Notes under the pieces: model-generated
The model's database searches: none
What the model saw: only the letters and a program-made list of their open reading frames with translations
What the model was told of the DNA's origin: nothing
Program-made: the position numbers and the translations under genes
Part shown: positions 7,842 through 17,144 of the stretch, piece after piece
Layout: each line of letters opens with the position of its first letter
Numbering within the stretch: position 1 is the stretch's first letter
From: REEB481 sp044360435
Lineage (GTDB): Bacteria > Bacteroidota > Bacteroidia > NS11-12g > UBA955
Direction of reading: 5' to 3'
Length of the DNA: 64,000 nt
NCBI GenBank assembly: GCA_044360435.1
Contig: JBIKKI010000001.1
Coordinates: forward strand, 29,966-93,965

Positions 7842-10658
7842 ATGCCTAAAGATTCTTCCATCAAAAGCGTTCTGATTATTGGTTCCGGACCCATCATCAT
7901 CGGACAAGCCTGCGAGTTTGATTACTCCGGAAGTCAGGCGGCAAGGTCTCTGCGGGAAGAAGGCATTGAGGTGAGTTTGATCAACAGCAACCCGGCCACC
8001 ATCATGACCGACAAGCTGAACGCAGACCATGTGTATTTGTGGCCATTAACGCCACAAAGCATTGAAAAAATCCTGCAGGAGCGACACATCGACGCTGTAC
8101 TGCCTACCATGGGCGGACAAACGGCACTTAATCTGGCCAAAGAATGTGATGAGTTAGGCATCTGGCAACAGTACAATTGTCGCATCATTGGTGTAAACAT
8201 CGAAGCCATTGACCGCATGGAAGACCGGGAAAAGTTCCGCCAGCTGATGGGTGAACTCGGTGTAGGGGTTGCAAAAAGCCAAATTGCAAACAGCTTCTTG
8301 GAAGGAAAAGAAATTGCCCAGCGCATCGGCTTTCCGTTGGTCATCCGTCCCAGCTATACGTTAGGAGGAACCGGTGGTTCCATTGTTTACAAGAAAGAAG
8401 AATTTGACTCCGCTTTGCAGCGCGGACTGGAAGCAAGTCCGGTGCACGAGGTATTGGTAGAACAAGCTGTTTTGGGCTGGAAAGAATATGAACTGGAGCT
8501 GTTGCGCGATGGCAAAGACGACATCGCCGTAATCTGCACCATTGAAAACTTCGACCCGATGGGCATCCATACCGGCGACAGCATTACCGTGGCGCCGGCA
8601 ATGACCCTAAGCGATGTAACCTTCCAGAACATGCGCGACATGGCCTTCAAAATGATGCGCAGCATGGGCGTTTTTGCAGGCGGTTGCAATGTTCAGTTCA
8701 GCGTGAATCCGGATACGGAAGAGATCATTGCTGTTGAAATCAATCCACGTGTAAGCAGAAGTTCCGCGCTGGCATCAAAAGCGACCGGTTATCCCATTGC
8801 GAAAATTGCGGCCAAGCTGGCTATTGGCTACTACCTGGATGAACTTAAAAATCCGGTAACCAAAACCACCAGCGCGTTTTTCGAACCGGCCATTGACTAT
8901 GTGATTGTTAAAATCCCCCGTTGGAATTTTGATAAGTTTCACGGAGCAGACCGCCGTCTGGGATTCCAGATGAAAAGCGTCGGTGAAGTGATGGCCATAG
9001 GCCGCAGTTTTCAGGAGGCGCTTCAAAAAGCCTGTCAAAGTCTGGAAATTGGCCGCCACGGTTTGGGTGCAGACGGCAAAAGCAGCCGCAACCTGGACGA
9101 ACTCCTGCATGCGCTGGAATACGCCAGCTGGGACCGGCTCTTTAAGTTGAAGGATGCGATTTCCATGGGTGTTCCACTCACGTCCATCCACAAAATCACC
9201 AAGATTGACCGATGGTTCCTGGAGCAAATCAGCGACCTCGTAAAAACAGAAACTGAAATCAGACGCTACCAAATTGGCAACATCCCTGCAGCACTGCTTC
9301 GACTGGCTAAGGAAAAAGGCTTCAGCGACCATCAGATTGCCTGGCTTATGGGCAATTGTACTGAAGACGAGGTGTTTGAGAAAAGGCAATCACTGAATAT
9401 TCGCCGGGTGTACAAAATGGTAGATACCTGCAGCGCGGAATTCCCAAGCCCTACCAATTACTTTTACAGCACCTTCGACGGCGAAAATGAAAGTGTGTTC
9501 AGCGACCGAAAAAAGGTCATCGTGCTTGGCAGCGGCCCCAACAGAATCGGTCAGGGAATTGAATTCGACTACAGTTGCGTGCACGGCATCCTGGCTGCAC
9601 GCGAAGCAGGTTACGAGGCCATCATGGTAAACTGTAACCCGGAAACGGTAAGTACAGATTTTGACATGGCCGATAAGCTGTACTTTGAGCCCGTTTACTG
9701 GGAACATCTGCGCGAACTGATCGCCAATGAGCGGCCTACAGGCGTAATTGTGCAGCTTGGCGGCCAAACGGCTTTGAAACTGGCTGAAAAATTCCACGAG
9801 CATGGGATTCCAATCATCGGCACATCCTATGAGGACATGGACATAGCCGAAGACCGCGGACGTTTCAGTGATCTGTTGGCTGCCCTTGATATTCCTTACC
9901 CGAAATACGGCGTCGCGCAAGATGCCGACGAAGCGGTGCGCATTGCCAATGAGGTAGGATATCCTGTTTTGGTGCGCCCCAGCTATGTGCTCGGTGGTCA
10001 AGGTATGGTGATTGTTATTAACGATGAAGACCTGGAACGCGCCGTGGTTAAACTGCTGGGTGACCTGCCTGGAAACCGCGTGCTCATTGACCACTTCCTG
10101 GACCGTGCCGAAGAAGCAGAAAGCGATTGCATTTGCGATGGCGAAGACATCCACATCCTCGGCTTGATGGAACACATAGAGCCTGCCGGTATCCACAGTG
10201 GCGACAGCAGCGCGGTTTTGCCTCCATACGGATTAAGCAAAGAAGTAATCCACCAAATGGAAACCTATACCGAAAAACTGGCTAAAGCCCTGAAGGTCAA
10301 AGGTTTGCTCAATATTCAGTTTGCCATTAAGCATGAACAGGTTTATGTAATCGAAGCCAATCCGCGCGCCAGCCGCACCGTGCCGTTCATTTGCAAAGCG
10401 TATAATGTTCCGTACATCAACCTCGCCACCAAAGTAATGCTGGGGGTGATGAAGGTGAAAGATTTCGTGATTCCCGAACGCCCGCAGGGTTGGGCCATTA
10501 AAAAACCCGTATTCTCATTTAATAAATTCCCAGGCGTAAGTCGTGAACTCGGACCCGAAATGAAAAGCACCGGCGAAGAGATTGTATTCGTGCACGACCT
10601 GAGGGATCCGGGATTCCGGGACCTGTATAAAACCAAAAGCATGTACCTGAGCTATTGA
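7842..10658 (+). CDS. carB: Carbamoyl-phosphate synthase large subunit
   Basis: 938 residues, starting MPKDSSIKSVLIIGSGPI. Uses ammonia from the small subunit, bicarbonate and two ATP to make carbamoyl phosphate for pyrimidine and arginine synthesis. Both ATP-grasp halves are present: the first (about 1-400, IIGSGPIIIGQACEFDYSGS) and the homologous second half (about 560-930, VLGSGPNRIGQGIEFDYSC), joined by the oligomerisation region. The protein ends at DPGFRDLYKTKSMYLSY, so the C-terminal MGS-like allosteric domain of the 1073-residue E. coli enzyme is absent. Such shorter CarB proteins are, to my knowledge, usual in Bacteroidota, so this is not a local truncation. carA is not in the window. 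Confidence 0.94.
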   Translation: MPKDSSIKSVLIIGSGPIIIGQACEFDYSGSQAARSLREEGIEVSLINSNPATIMTDKLNADHVYLWPLTPQSIEKILQERHIDAVLPTMGGQTALNLAKECDELGIWQQYNCRIIGVNIEAIDRMEDREKFRQLMGELGVGVAKSQIANSFLEGKEIAQRIGFPLVIRPSYTLGGTGGSIVYKKEEFDSALQRGLEASPVHEVLVEQAVLGWKEYELELLRDGKDDIAVICTIENFDPMGIHTGDSITVAPAMTLSDVTFQNMRDMAFKMMRSMGVFAGGCNVQFSVNPDTEEIIAVEINPRVSRSSALASKATGYPIAKIAAKLAIGYYLDELKNPVTKTTSAFFEPAIDYVIVKIPRWNFDKFHGADRRLGFQMKSVGEVMAIGRSFQEALQKACQSLEIGRHGLGADGKSSRNLDELLHALEYASWDRLFKLKDAISMGVPLTSIHKITKIDRWFLEQISDLVKTETEIRRYQIGNIPAALLRLAKEKGFSDHQIAWLMGNCTEDEVFEKRQSLNIRRVYKMVDTCSAEFPSPTNYFYSTFDGENESVFSDRKKVIVLGSGPNRIGQGIEFDYSCVHGILAAREAGYEAIMVNCNPETVSTDFDMADKLYFEPVYWEHLRELIANERPTGVIVQLGGQTALKLAEKFHEHGIPIIGTSYEDMDIAEDRGRFSDLLAALDIPYPKYGVAQDADEAVRIANEVGYPVLVRPSYVLGGQGMVIVINDEDLERAVVKLLGDLPGNRVLIDHFLDRAEEAESDCICDGEDIHILGLMEHIEPAGIHSGDSSAVLPPYGLSKEVIHQMETYTEKLAKALKVKGLLNIQFAIKHEQVYVIEANPRASRTVPFICKAYNVPYINLATKVMLGVMKVKDFVIPERPQGWAIKKPVFSFNKFPGVSRELGPEMKSTGEEIVFVHDLRDPGFRDLYKTKSMYLSY

Positions 10659-10681
10659 GTTCAACTAAAGAAAACGGCCCC

Positions 10682-10689
10682 TAAATTCG
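10682..10689 (+). promoter_or_regulatory. Candidate -7 element of the 10695 lipoprotein
   Basis: TAAATTCG (TAnnTTCG variant) 5 nt before the ATG. Confidence 0.4.
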
Positions 10690-10694
10690 CAACC

Positions 10695-11084
10695 ATGAGG
10701 AATTTCATCATTTATGTATCTGTGGGTGTTTTAGCCCTTACAAGTGCTTGTACCCAAAAGGTGCGTCAAGAGCAAACCACTGAACAAAGTGGTGGTACTG
10801 TGAACAACAACGAAACCAATAATGCTGCAGCCAATGAGCAGCTAAACAGCATTGGTATTCCCATGCGCTTGCCTTATGCTTCAGATCTGGAGGCGTATTA
10901 CCTGGTAAATTGTAAATTGAACAAAACCAGCAATGGTGGAGCTCCGGATCCCGATGTTTGGGCTGAGCGCGGTAAAATCGTTTCCCGCCTGGAAGCCTAT
11001 GAACAAAAATATAAGGGTAAAGAACTCGAAGAGTATTTGAAATGGGGCAGCGTGGCAGCCAATGCCATCAACAATTGCCCTTAA
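10695..11084 (+). CDS. Small lipoprotein, unknown function
   Basis: 129 residues with an SPII signal (lipobox LTSAC, Cys19), an Asn/Thr/Gln-rich linker, and a helical C-terminal half (DVWAERGKIVSRLEAYEQKYKG) ending with Cys near the C-terminus. No family is recognised. It lies 36 nt after carB. A TAAATTCG element 5 nt before the ATG suggests its own promoter. Its 3' end overlaps the end of the opposing glycosyltransferase gene by 4 nt. Confidence 0.7.
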   Translation: MRNFIIYVSVGVLALTSACTQKVRQEQTTEQSGGTVNNNETNNAAANEQLNSIGIPMRLPYASDLEAYYLVNCKLNKTSNGGAPDPDVWAERGKIVSRLEAYEQKYKGKELEEYLKWGSVAANAINNCP

Positions 11085-12208
11085 ACACCGAGAATGCGCT
11101 GATACAGGGCAATGAGTTTGTCTTCTTGAGATTTCCAGGAGTAAAAAGCCTCTGTTGCCTGTACGCCGTTGCGTGCCATTTTTAGTCGTAAATCGGGGTT
11201 GTCGGCCAGAGTAAGAATAGCCTCGGCCAACTGTTTCGGATCATCCGGAGGTACGCAAAGACCGCATTCATTTCGTTCCACCACGCTGCGGTACAGTTCA
11301 AAATCTGAAGTGATGACTGGCAATCCCACACTCATGTATTCGAACATCTTGGTGGGATAGCTCCATTCAGAGTTTTTCATCCGTTTAATGATGCACAGCC
11401 CTATGCCCATGGACATACTGAGCCGGTAACCATCCGGCAAATCAAGCCTGCCATGAAAAAAGAGTTGTTTCTTGATTTCTTCATAAAAAGGCAGGGATTC
11501 TATTTTCTGCGCCAGACCTGAATACAATGCCCCTACACAGTGAAAATGAAAAATCCGGCCCTGTTGTTTCAGCATCCACAATGCTTCTGCAATCTGCAAG
11601 AGGCCCCGGGTTTCCAGCAGAATGCCAATGTAGAACAGGTTCTGCTCCGGACGCGGTTCCACATTACGGTATGGTTTAAAAAACGTTAAATCAGGGTAAT
11701 TCAGCACCACAGTATAGCGAGCACCCATGGCAGCGTAATGAGGCGCATAGGACCGCTCTGCCAAAACCAGTTCCATGCGTCGTGCCGCCCTTTGCTCGAA
11801 AAAACCGTAGATGCGCGCAAGCATTCCCTTGTTTCGAATCCAGGGCTTGTCGAAGATGTCTGCTGCGAAATGTTCGTGCACATCGAAAACCACCTTCTTG
11901 CCCAACAGGCGCAGCCACAATCCACAAGGAATCAGCTCCGGGTCGTGAAATTGATACAGGTCGGCATTCACACGAAGTGCTTTGGGAAACATGCGCAGCG
12001 AGGCTGTAAGCATTTCCCAGTATCTGTTTTTCAACCTCCTGAATGGAATGATACGCACACCGTCAACAAGCTCTTCGCGATCGTGTACTGCTATCAGGGT
12101 GACCTCGTAAAACCGCGCCAGGCTCCTGCATGATTTATAAAAAATCCTGGTATCTCTGGCTACATGCAGGCTGGTCAGGTGGCAGACGCGCGCGGTTTGC
12201 TGTTTCAC
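11081..12208 (-). CDS. Glycosyltransferase family 4 protein
   Basis: 375 residues. The N-terminal Rossmann half contains the acceptor-side region (VCHLTSLHVARDTRIFYKSC, QFHDPELIPCG, FDVHEHF). The C-terminal GT-B half carries the donor-binding signature MFEYMSVGLPVITSDFELYRSVVERNECGLCVPPDDP with the conserved Glu. It probably transfers a sugar from a nucleotide donor to a surface polysaccharide or lipid carrier. The start is GTG at 12208; GTGA overlaps the stop of the CapA-like gene, so the two are translationally coupled. Exact donor and acceptor cannot be inferred. Confidence 0.85.
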   Translation of the reverse strand: MKQQTARVCHLTSLHVARDTRIFYKSCRSLARFYEVTLIAVHDREELVDGVRIIPFRRLKNRYWEMLTASLRMFPKALRVNADLYQFHDPELIPCGLWLRLLGKKVVFDVHEHFAADIFDKPWIRNKGMLARIYGFFEQRAARRMELVLAERSYAPHYAAMGARYTVVLNYPDLTFFKPYRNVEPRPEQNLFYIGILLETRGLLQIAEALWMLKQQGRIFHFHCVGALYSGLAQKIESLPFYEEIKKQLFFHGRLDLPDGYRLSMSMGIGLCIIKRMKNSEWSYPTKMFEYMSVGLPVITSDFELYRSVVERNECGLCVPPDDPKQLAEAILTLADNPDLRLKMARNGVQATEAFYSWKSQEDKLIALYQRILGV

Positions 12209-13524
12209 GGGGATTCAAAGATGCGGCATTGGGCTGGAAATGTATGTCGCTGGAACCGAAGTAAATCCAGGAATTCACGTTGGTTTTTCCTTGGCCAGGT
12301 GCGCCAGTTTCCACTGGAATATTGTATTTCCGCATTGAACAAGCGAAGCTCTTTTCCCTCAAATAAGCCCATGTACCAAAAATGCGGCTGAAATGCGCTG
12401 ATGTTTATTCCGGTTGCGCTGCGCGAAAACCCAATGCTGTAGGTCATGGGCAAATGACACCACTTGAAAATGTCGTAAGCAATGAAATCGCCGGGAGAAT
12501 ACAGAATCAACCCGGTTTTGAGGTCTGCAGCATGTTGGTATTCGTAAAACTCCCAGGGCTGGGCATTGTGCGGGTGCGTTCCAATGATGAGGTCTGCACC
12601 CGTTTCTGCCATAATGCGTCGATAGTTCCGAATAACATGATCTTGCGGAAAGGCTTGATATGCATTGCCTCCGTGCAGTGAAATCACCAGTACCTCCGCA
12701 CCGGCGGCGCGCAGGGCTTTTGCTTCCTGCACAATCGGGGTGAAATCGGCATTCGGAACATTTAATGAAATAAGGTTGGTGCTCCACGGAGCTTCTGCAT
12801 TGGGTGGACAGGTATTTAAAGAGTACGTCCAGGCGGAAAACCCAAAAGAGATACCCTGCCTTTGTATCATGTGTTTTTCGGGATTGAACGCAGCTTCCCT
12901 TCGGGCGCCAACAGCCACAACACCTTTGGCATCCAGGAAGTCCAGGGTTGATGTTAAGCCTTCCGGACCCTGATCGTGCATGTGGTTGTTGGCCACGGAA
13001 AGTACATCATAGGATCCTTTTCCGCCGTTGGTGAACACCTGCCACAGTTGTTCGTTTCCGTTGAAATACATGTTGTTCAACATCAGCTCCGGAACCCAAG
13101 CAGCCGGTTTGTTCAGATCCATGGGCGTTTCCAGATTGGCAAAAACCACATCTGCTTCAAAAAACGAAACTGCATCTTCCCACAACCTGCTGGTATCGGC
13201 GTCCATCAACACTTTGTACGGCATCAAATCGCCACCAACACTCATGGTACACTCGGCTTTACCGTCCAGGCGTGCAGCTTGTTTTCTGAAATGCGCTTCC
13301 TGTTCCGGGGTTTCTCCAGCCCAGTGCGGAAATGCATAGTATTTATATCCGAAATAGAGCAGCGCTTTGCCATTGTAGGTTGCCGGATTCTCTTCAAAAT
13401 TCCTGAGCGGGCGTTTCCAGGTGCGGTGCACGAACACATGCAGCAGGCAATACACAAAGCGAAGCAAACCGTTCACTAAAGCACCGATGTTGCTCAGTGA
13501 AACAACCGGATTAAAAAAGGCCAC
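12205..13524 (-). CDS. CapA-family protein (poly-gamma-glutamate/capsule-type metallophosphatase fold)
   Basis: 439 residues. After an N-terminal hydrophobic stretch (ALVNGLLRFVYCLLHVFV, possible anchor) comes the CapA fold with its metal-site motifs: MSVGGDLMPY, VFANLETPMD, VANNHMHDQG, VISLHGGN and IIGTHPHNAQ, which match the PGA_cap/calcineurin-like pattern. Family members take part in export or attachment of poly-gamma-glutamate or capsule, but many are uncharacterised. I take the GTG at 13524 as the start; a TATTTTTG element lies only 4 nt upstream, so either the mRNA is leaderless or translation starts at the in-frame GTG 17 codons later. It is coupled to the GT4 gene downstream. Confidence 0.83.
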   Translation of the reverse strand: MAFFNPVVSLSNIGALVNGLLRFVYCLLHVFVHRTWKRPLRNFEENPATYNGKALLYFGYKYYAFPHWAGETPEQEAHFRKQAARLDGKAECTMSVGGDLMPYKVLMDADTSRLWEDAVSFFEADVVFANLETPMDLNKPAAWVPELMLNNMYFNGNEQLWQVFTNGGKGSYDVLSVANNHMHDQGPEGLTSTLDFLDAKGVVAVGARREAAFNPEKHMIQRQGISFGFSAWTYSLNTCPPNAEAPWSTNLISLNVPNADFTPIVQEAKALRAAGAEVLVISLHGGNAYQAFPQDHVIRNYRRIMAETGADLIIGTHPHNAQPWEFYEYQHAADLKTGLILYSPGDFIAYDIFKWCHLPMTYSIGFSRSATGINISAFQPHFWYMGLFEGKELRLFNAEIQYSSGNWRTWPRKNQREFLDLLRFQRHTFPAQCRIFESP

Positions 13525-13528
13525 GGCT

Positions 13529-13536
13529 CAAAAATA
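13529..13536 (-). promoter_or_regulatory. -7 promoter element of the CapA-like gene
   Basis: TATTTTTG on the minus strand, an exact TAnnTTTG match, 4 nt before the proposed GTG start. Confidence 0.5.
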
Positions 13537-13550
13537 CACGGCTGCAGCGA

Positions 13551-14375
13551 TTACAAGCGCGTCAATACAGCATCCCACAGGGCTTTTCGGTGCTGTAGTG
13601 CCTGTACTGAAGCGGTTGCCGCTTCTTGCCAACGCGCATCGTCATCGCCACAAAGCGCCTGAACCATATTCCAGGAAAGCGGTCCGTGGTGGTCGCCATC
13701 GACCTCAATATGTCGTTCCAGGTAATAGTTGAACAGCTCCAGTTCTTCCGGATGTTTGCTTTTGATTTCACGAATCAGTTCCATGAACATATCCGGAATC
13801 AAATCCTCTCGTCCAAAGGTGAACACCGCAGCCAGCACATGCACCTGCGCCTTTGTGGCCACATCCAGCGTGTAGCGAACAAAAGCGCGCACCTCTGCCG
13901 GAGTTTGCGCCACTTCAAACGCCGATTCCAGGCTTGCTCCTGAACACAGGCTTTCCAAAAACCGTTCAATACCCGAAGTGTCGGCACCGGCCTGCTTCAT
14001 GGCTTTCAGGTAAAGTTCGAAATGACTGATGTGCCCGCCGTCGGGATCCACATCTGATTCTTCGCCCAAAACAATCTCATTAATGAAGAACCGTGTATCC
14101 GCATTTCCCTGGGGAAACCATGGCACATGCACACAGGTAAGTTTTGACTGAAGCGCCTTCAACAAACTCATAAAATCCCAAACTGCATAAACATGATGTT
14201 CCATCATCAGCCGAACGCCCTCTAGAGTTGCAATTCCGCGATACATCGGATGACCCGTAATCTCATTGCGCACACCCGCAGTGGCCGTCTTGATGAATTC
14301 CAGACGCATGGCCCCTGTTTCATTTTTCATGGCAAGAAAACAATCCATCTTGTTGTTAGGTTCATCCCAACTCAT
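13551..14375 (-). CDS. DUF3050 family protein (heme-oxygenase-like fold)
   Basis: 274 residues. Recognised from the DUF3050 pattern: HPMYRGIATLEGVRLMMEHHVYAVWDFMSLLKALQ near the N-terminus, then RFFINEIVLGEESD and HISHFELYLKAM, and a distal HPEELELFNYYLERHIEVDGDHHGPLS. Repeated His/Glu in long helices fits a heme-oxygenase-like, possibly metal-binding, all-helical fold. No reaction is established to my knowledge. ATG codons at residues 10, 16 and 22 are alternative starts, since homology begins around residue 35. It lies 26 nt upstream of the CapA-like gene, whose own -7 element falls in the gap. Confidence 0.8.
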   Translation of the reverse strand: MSWDEPNNKMDCFLAMKNETGAMRLEFIKTATAGVRNEITGHPMYRGIATLEGVRLMMEHHVYAVWDFMSLLKALQSKLTCVHVPWFPQGNADTRFFINEIVLGEESDVDPDGGHISHFELYLKAMKQAGADTSGIERFLESLCSGASLESAFEVAQTPAEVRAFVRYTLDVATKAQVHVLAAVFTFGREDLIPDMFMELIREIKSKHPEELELFNYYLERHIEVDGDHHGPLSWNMVQALCGDDDARWQEAATASVQALQHRKALWDAVLTRL

Positions 14376-14443
14376 TGATTTTCTTCAAGTTAAATGGGTT
14401 TTAAAAAATTGGGCTTGCCCACCTGGCACTTGGACCGTGGAAT

Positions 14444-14451
14444 TATCTTTG
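14444..14451 (+). promoter_or_regulatory. -7 promoter element of rmuC
   Basis: TATCTTTG, exact TAnnTTTG, 5 nt before the rmuC ATG at 14457. It lies inside the upstream in-frame extension, which argues against the longer start. Confidence 0.6.
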
Positions 14452-14456
14452 TCGGT

Positions 14457-15659
14457 ATGGATATTTTAGCCCTTCTCGTTGGACTTGCGCTTGGTTTTTT
14501 ACTTGCTTATGCGGTGCTTATGAACCGCAATCGCCAGCGCGATGTGGAGCAACAGGCCCTTCTTTCTGCTGCACAGGAGCGCATCAAAGGCCTCGAAGAA
14601 AAAGTTCAGGAACGAAATGAATTCTCCCAAAAACTGGAAAGCCAGTTGCGGGAAGCATTCGGACAAATTGCGCTCGATAACCTGCAAAACCAAAGCAAAG
14701 CTTTGCGGGATGAACACACAGAAACACTGAAACACCTGCTGGATCCGGTGCGCACCAAGCTCACAGAGTTTGAAAAGCGGGTAAATGACACCCACGGAGA
14801 AAGTCAAAAAAGCGCCACAGAACTTAAAACACAAATTGAACTGCTTACCAGGCTGAATCAACAAGTGACCGAAGAAACCCAAAACCTCACCAAAGCGCTG
14901 AAGGGTGATACCAAAAAACAGGGAAACTGGGGCGAAGTGATTCTGGAGCGGGTTCTGGAGCGTTCCGGCCTGACCAAGGGACAAGAATACGTAACACAGT
15001 TTCAAACAGAAAATCAATCTGGCGACACCATAAAGCCGGATGTGGTGATTCACCTTCCCGACCAGAAACACCTGATTGTAGATGCCAAGGTGAGTCTTAC
15101 GGCATACGAAGCGTTCATGGCAGCCGAAAACGAAGCCGACCGCGAAAAGCATCTGAAAGCCCATATCGTTTCCATGCGCAGCCATGCAAAACTGCTTTCG
15201 GAGAAGAATTACCCCAGCGGAAACGGCCTGAATGCTCCGGAGTTTGTGTTGATGTTTGTTCCTATTGAATCTTCATTTGCGCTGGCAGTTCAGGGCGATG
15301 TAGACCTGTTCACCTACGCCTGGGATTTGCGCATTGTGATTGTAAGTCCAAGCACCTTGCTGGCCACGCTCCGCACAGTTGCCAGCATCTGGAAACAGGA
15401 AAATCAAAACAAAAACGCCTTGGAAATTGCCAAGAAAGCCGGCGATCTCTATGATAAGTTCACAGGATTTGCCGATGATTTGATCAAGGTGGGAAGACAG
15501 ATGGATACCGCCAAAGACACCTATTCCGATGCCATGAAAAAACTGGTTGACGGCACCGGAAACCTGGTAAAACGTGTAGAAGAACTGAAGAAAATGGGCG
15601 CCAAAGCCAGTAAAAACATCAACCCTGATTTGCTGGGCCGCGCGCTGGACAAGGAATAA
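14457..15659 (+). CDS. rmuC: DNA recombination protein RmuC
   Basis: 400 residues. An N-terminal membrane helix (DILALLVGLALGFLLAYAVL) is followed by a long coiled coil (about 30-160, rich in Glu/Gln/Lys heptads) and a C-terminal nuclease-like domain with GNWGEVILERVLERSGL, KPDVVIHLPDQKHLIVDAKVSL (the Asp-x-Lys of a PD-(D/E)XK-type core) and EFVLMFVPIESSF. RmuC limits inversions at short inverted repeats in E. coli. The ATG at 14457 (MDILAL) places the helix at the N-terminus. It meets the opposing photolyase-related gene end to end with no gap. Confidence 0.92.
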   Translation: MDILALLVGLALGFLLAYAVLMNRNRQRDVEQQALLSAAQERIKGLEEKVQERNEFSQKLESQLREAFGQIALDNLQNQSKALRDEHTETLKHLLDPVRTKLTEFEKRVNDTHGESQKSATELKTQIELLTRLNQQVTEETQNLTKALKGDTKKQGNWGEVILERVLERSGLTKGQEYVTQFQTENQSGDTIKPDVVIHLPDQKHLIVDAKVSLTAYEAFMAAENEADREKHLKAHIVSMRSHAKLLSEKNYPSGNGLNAPEFVLMFVPIESSFALAVQGDVDLFTYAWDLRIVIVSPSTLLATLRTVASIWKQENQNKNALEIAKKAGDLYDKFTGFADDLIKVGRQMDTAKDTYSDAMKKLVDGTGNLVKRVEELKKMGAKASKNINPDLLGRALDKE

Positions 15660-17144
15660 TCAGGATACCGGAATCTGCAGACGCACTTTAAGCCGCTGCA
15701 CGCGCTGGGCCATTTCCACAAGTTTTTCCGGATTCATGCGCTTCAGCGATGCAATGGGAATCGCCATGCGCGGATTTTTTTGCAGTGCCTCCGCATGCTT
15801 CTGGATGAACATCCAATAAAGCGCATCCCACTCCTCACACCAGGCTGATTTTTGAAAATGCCCCATTTTCCTCAGGTATGCAGAACCTGACACATAGGGT
15901 TTGGTAACCATTCCCCCGAAATCGGCATATTGACTCATGCCATACACATTGGGAACCATCACCCAATCGTATGCATCGATGAACAGTTCCATGAACCACT
16001 GATATACCGCGTCGGGATGAATACCCAGAAGCAGCATCAGGTTTCCGTGAATCATGAGCCGTTCAATGTGGTGGCTGTATGCGGTATGCCGCAAACGGCT
16101 CAGGGATTCATCAAAGGGATAAATCCCGGTTGTGCCGCTGTACATCGCCTCCGGCATTGGCGCAAACAGTTGCAGGGCGTTCGCTGTGCGCATCTTGTTT
16201 CCTGATTTGTGGTAAACGGCGCGTACAAATTCTCGCCAACCCAAAACCTGCCGCACAAAACCTTCTAAAGAAGGCAAGGGAATATTTTCTGCAGCGGCGG
16301 CATTCAGGGCACGGTCAAGAACCTGATCTGGCGTGAGCAATCCGATGTTCAGCAACGGACTGATTACCGAATGGAACATGAACGATTGACCGGGAAGCAT
16401 CGCATCCTGATACCTTCCAAAGTTCATAAACCGCTGTTGCAGAAACGCATCCAGCCAGATTTCTGCTGCCTCATGTGTGACCGGATATTCCCAATCATCC
16501 AGCAAACCGGGGTTGTTTGGAAACTCTTCCAAAGTGCTTTGAATGGCCGCTTTAACGATGGCGTCCTCGGATACTTCGGGCAATGGCGGAATGTATAAAC
16601 CCTGAGGCGTTTTTTCTCGGTTTTCCACATCGTATGTCCAGGAGCCGCCAAGCGGTTTTCCCTGTGCATCGGTCAATATTCCGAGTTTCTTGCGAAAGTG
16701 AATGTACCAGCTGGTTTGGTGTGTTTTGTGCTCGTCAAGCCACGCAAGGGCCTCCGCTTGGGGAATCATGAAACCCGGGTTTGCGTATAGCACCAGACGG
16801 ATACCATTGCGCGCGGATGCGCTTTCCAGACGCCGCTTCAACAGATAGTCATCCGGATCGGCAAGGTGCACCTCCCGAACACCCTGCCGGAACAAAAGCT
16901 GCATCAAACCCCTTGTTTCTGCCGCTGCGGACCATGCCGAAACGCGGTGAACTGTATATCCTTGCAACTGCAACTGCCTTTCCTTTGCCGCCATGGTGGC
17001 ACGGTGAAAAGCAATTTTCTTTTTGTGGAAGGAATACTGCCTGAAGAACAACACATCTTCCACCATCCAAACATCCCGGCCTCTGGATAAAGCAGGATGC
17101 ACAGCATAAAGCTGGTGCGGATAGATGAGGGTTACCGCATTCAT
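15660..17144 (-). CDS. Photolyase-related (DPRP/FeS-BCP family) protein lacking most cluster cysteines
   Basis: 494 residues. The family of prokaryotic (6-4) photolyase/cryptochrome proteins is recognised from the N-terminal Rossmann part (TLIYPHQLYAVHPAL), the FAD domain (GFVRQVLGWREFVRAVYH, YSHHIERLMIHGN) and the near-invariant NVYGMSQYADFGGMVTKPYVSG. In characterised members four Cys bind a 4Fe-4S cluster. Here the first is replaced (LSRLRHTAY), the CxxC and the following loop are deleted (LRKMGHFQKSAWCEEWDALYW), and one Cys at most remains. So it should bind FAD but not a standard cluster. It is last in an operon after an O-methyltransferase and DUF2256; ATGA overlaps the DUF2256 stop. 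It may repair UV lesions or act as a photoreceptor. Confidence 0.85.
   Translation of the reverse strand: MNAVTLIYPHQLYAVHPALSRGRDVWMVEDVLFFRQYSFHKKKIAFHRATMAAKERQLQLQGYTVHRVSAWSAAAETRGLMQLLFRQGVREVHLADPDDYLLKRRLESASARNGIRLVLYANPGFMIPQAEALAWLDEHKTHQTSWYIHFRKKLGILTDAQGKPLGGSWTYDVENREKTPQGLYIPPLPEVSEDAIVKAAIQSTLEEFPNNPGLLDDWEYPVTHEAAEIWLDAFLQQRFMNFGRYQDAMLPGQSFMFHSVISPLLNIGLLTPDQVLDRALNAAAAENIPLPSLEGFVRQVLGWREFVRAVYHKSGNKMRTANALQLFAPMPEAMYSGTTGIYPFDESLSRLRHTAYSHHIERLMIHGNLMLLLGIHPDAVYQWFMELFIDAYDWVMVPNVYGMSQYADFGGMVTKPYVSGSAYLRKMGHFQKSAWCEEWDALYWMFIQKHAEALQKNPRMAIPIASLKRMNPEKLVEMAQRVQRLKVRLQIPVS

Noticed and set aside
9390..10196. 268-codon minus-strand open frame
   Set aside because: Antisense shadow of the second ATP-grasp half of carB; low-complexity His/Val-rich translation.
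11821..11835. tRNA-like TTCGAATCC string
   Set aside because: It lies inside the glycosyltransferase reading frame and no acceptor or anticodon arm surrounds it.
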